Below, one piece after another: positions 62,432-64,000 of a stretch of 64,000 nucleotides of DNA. The notes beneath the pieces are model-generated. The model made no database searches and was not told the origin of the DNA. It was given only the letters and a program-made list of their open reading frames with translations. A program made the position numbers and the translations under genes. This DNA comes from Limnohabitans sp. (GTDB lineage Bacteria > Pseudomonadota > Gammaproteobacteria > Burkholderiales > Burkholderiaceae_C): contig NZ_JAFEIF010000027.1 in the NCBI RefSeq assembly GCF_017848645.1, forward strand, positions 57,160-121,159, given 5' to 3'. Each line of letters opens with the position of its first letter. Positions within the stretch are counted from its first letter, which is position 1.

Positions 62432-63007
62432 ATGACTGCACCACTCTATCGCACCATCTACTACCTCCCCGGCCACGGAGGCCAGCTGACCAACGGCCTG
62501 GGTCAGGGCCTCATGGATCGGGGCTTTGATGTCGCCGGGCGCGAAACGCGTGACGATTTCCGATCACTGCCTTTTGATAAACAAGTGCAGGCCATCGTGG
62601 ATGACCTGCAAAACCATTTCTGGCATGAACAGGCACAGGTGATCTGCAATTCCTTCGGCTCATATCTGTTCTTGCATGCGCAAACCCAAATGCCATCTTT
62701 CGTGGGTCGGGTGCTGTTGCTGTCACCCATCGTTGGCGAGTTCACGAACGAAGAAGCCAGAACCAGCTTTTCGCCGCCACGGCCAGAACGGCTGAAAACG
62801 CTGGCCGAAGCCAGGCAATTCAATGCACCTACCCGCTGTGAAATTCATGTCGGGGAAGAAGACTGGCAAAGCATCCCGGCCAATGTCGAGACCTTTGGAC
62901 GGTTGACAGGCATTCCCGTCACGATTGTCCCCAAAAGCGGACATGACCTGGGCAAAGCCTATGTGGGACCGCTGCTGGATCGGTGGCTGTCTGACCAAGC
63001 GGCCTGA
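62432..63007 (+). CDS. alpha/beta hydrolase (YdeN-like small esterase family)
   Basis: 191-residue protein. PGHGGQ near the oxyanion region, nucleophile elbow NSFGSY (Ser about residue 76), an Asp/Glu candidate near HVGEEDW and the catalytic His in KSGHDLG near residue 174 form a plausible triad. No signal peptide. Upstream 62222-62431 contains AT-rich DNA with a small CGTTTT/AAAACG hairpin at 62267-62286 and marks the right edge of the AT-rich island. Confidence 0.8.
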   Translation: MTAPLYRTIYYLPGHGGQLTNGLGQGLMDRGFDVAGRETRDDFRSLPFDKQVQAIVDDLQNHFWHEQAQVICNSFGSYLFLHAQTQMPSFVGRVLLLSPIVGEFTNEEARTSFSPPRPERLKTLAEARQFNAPTRCEIHVGEEDWQSIPANVETFGRLTGIPVTIVPKSGHDLGKAYVGPLLDRWLSDQAA

Positions 63008-63028
63008 AAGTTTTGATTTAACCCCCAC

Positions 63029-63841
63029 ATGTTTTCTCGGCCCATCTGGCTTGTTTCTATGGTTTTGGCCATCGGCTTATTGACCGCACTCTGCCTGTAC
63101 TGGCGCAGCGGTTCCGATCTTGAAGTCACGCATCACGACATGCGTGCGCCATCACAAGCAGCCAGATTTCGGGTGGTGCAACTGTCCGACCTTCACTTGC
63201 AGAGCTTCGGCAAGTCTGAAATAGCCGTCGTGGCTCAGGTGCAGGCGCTGCAGCCTGATTTAGTACTGCTCACAGGTGATGCCATCGACCGTGCCGATTC
63301 ACTGCCTGTGCTGAAGGATTTTTTGGCTGCCCTAGGGACCATTCCCGCCGTCGCCGTACCGGGCAACTGGGAGCACTGGAGCGGGGTGGATTTTCCGGCA
63401 TTGATTGCCCTTTTTGCAGCGCAACCGAATGGCCGGTTCCTGCTCAATGAGCGTGTTTCATTCACATCTGGGGAACGAAAGATCCATTTGATCGGACTGG
63501 ATGACTTTACTGCCGGGCAACCTGATGCGCGACTGCTGTCACCTGCTCCATCAGACAACGTGACTGTTCTTGTTCAGCACTCACCTGGTTTCTTTGAGGT
63601 GCCCGAAATCAACCGCCTGATGAGCCAGCAACGCTTATCCGTGTGTTTATCTGGCCACACCCATGGCGGTCAGGTGAGCTTTGGCGGTTGGGCACCATTC
63701 AGACCCATGGGCAGCGGACGTTTCGTGGCTGGGTTCTACGATGTACCGGGTTGTCGCTTGTATGTATCGAAGGGTCTGGGCACATCGATCCTGCCCCTGC
63801 GTTGGGGTGCCGCGCCAGAAATTGCAGTATTTGATCTGTGA
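63029..63841 (+). CDS. metallophosphoesterase (YkuE/YaeI-like)
   Basis: 270-residue protein with one N-terminal membrane anchor (residues about 5-25). Calcineurin-type motifs: D-x-H in SDLHLQ, GDAID, GNWEHW, H in VQHSP and GHTHGG near residue 210. Likely anchored at the outside of the inner membrane; YaeI/YkuE relatives hydrolyse phosphodiester or UDP-lipid intermediates. It is 21 bases downstream of the hydrolase gene, so probably co-transcribed with it. Confidence 0.85.
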   Translation: MFSRPIWLVSMVLAIGLLTALCLYWRSGSDLEVTHHDMRAPSQAARFRVVQLSDLHLQSFGKSEIAVVAQVQALQPDLVLLTGDAIDRADSLPVLKDFLAALGTIPAVAVPGNWEHWSGVDFPALIALFAAQPNGRFLLNERVSFTSGERKIHLIGLDDFTAGQPDARLLSPAPSDNVTVLVQHSPGFFEVPEINRLMSQQRLSVCLSGHTHGGQVSFGGWAPFRPMGSGRFVAGFYDVPGCRLYVSKGLGTSILPLRWGAAPEIAVFDL

Positions 63842-63870
63842 GGCAGTTCGATACATCGAGGGCTCAATGA

Positions 63871-64000
63871 TCAAAGCGCTTCCCTACCTACCGGCGCACC
63901 GAACTCCACTTCTTTGTGCGCGTTGTCGTCAGTGATGTCGGACAACAAATCCTCCAACTTGTACCGCGTCCCCCGCCCCACCCCCGTCTGCACCAATACC
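63871..64000 (-). CDS. MazE-like antitoxin, C-terminal part (5' end outside window)
   Basis: The last 42 codons are visible, ending in FGAPVGREAL, with YKLEDLLSDITDDNAH before it. This matches the toxin-binding tail of AbrB-type MazE/PemI antitoxins (LxELLxxIT ... FGxPVGKE). The toxin gene is not seen and would be expected on the minus strand downstream, but the sequence there (63842-63870) is too short; a solo antitoxin or upstream toxin is possible. Confidence 0.6.
   Translation of the reverse strand, partial: VLVQTGVGRGTRYKLEDLLSDITDDNAHKEVEFGAPVGREAL

Overview
The window reads as chromosomal DNA of a betaproteobacterium of the order Burkholderiales, most likely family Comamonadaceae. The evidence is the order mnmE / yidC-yidD-rnpA-rpmH / dnaA-dnaN-gyrB around the replication-initiation locus, the GC-rich codon use, the polyhydroxybutyrate (PHB) genes and the general look of the proteins. 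No tRNA, rRNA, CRISPR array or intact insertion sequence was seen.

Layout. 1-6449 (minus): a tightly overlapped seven-gene operon for uptake (Pot-type ABC transporter) and oxidation (three-subunit opine / hydroxyproline / sarcosine-type flavin dehydrogenase) of an unknown amine or imino acid, with a divergent IclR regulator (6638-7462) and a candidate operator. 7488-12091 (minus): a five-gene Liv-type (HAAT) ABC transporter. 12416-18151 (minus): an operon that could take 3-hydroxybutyrate oligomers to acetyl-CoA (lipoprotein oligomer hydrolase, 3-hydroxybutyrate dehydrogenase, acyl-CoA synthetase, thiolase), with a divergent PAS-LuxR regulator. 18894-31498: a fatty acid desaturase, the origin-proximal housekeeping genes, queA and a RelBE-type toxin-antitoxin pair. 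31495-34701: salicylate-5-hydroxylase-like nagG/nagH/ferredoxin genes with a divergent NahR/NagR-like LysR regulator and a REP-pair element between them. 34764-38162: tgt, a FIST sensor protein and a PhaM-like PHB granule protein.

38229-43585 (minus): a sulfate ABC transporter operon with two tandem binding proteins, ending in a small ArsR-type regulator. 43734-49203 (minus): a copper-related locus with two DUF2946 small proteins (one before a PCu(A)C copper chaperone, one before a TonB-dependent receptor), a Cys-rich BNR-repeat protein and a thioredoxin-like protein. The DUF2946/receptor junction holds a long inverted repeat that could couple their translation; this is the most interesting regulatory structure in the window.

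49260-49655 is a decayed BLUF blue-light photoreceptor gene. 49938-52237 holds an unknown HTH-like protein, a glutathione S-transferase, a DksA-type zinc finger protein and a VOC protein. 52263-56838 (minus) is mreB-mreC-mreD-mrdA, and 57050-60333 is gatC-gatA-gatB. The last part of gatB and the DNA up to about 62.4 kb are clearly more AT-rich: a mosaic or horizontally acquired segment carrying a GIY-YIG/T5orf172-type protein with zinc ribbons, an unknown protein and short tandem repeats. The window ends with an alpha/beta hydrolase, a metallophosphoesterase and the 3' end of a MazE-like antitoxin gene.
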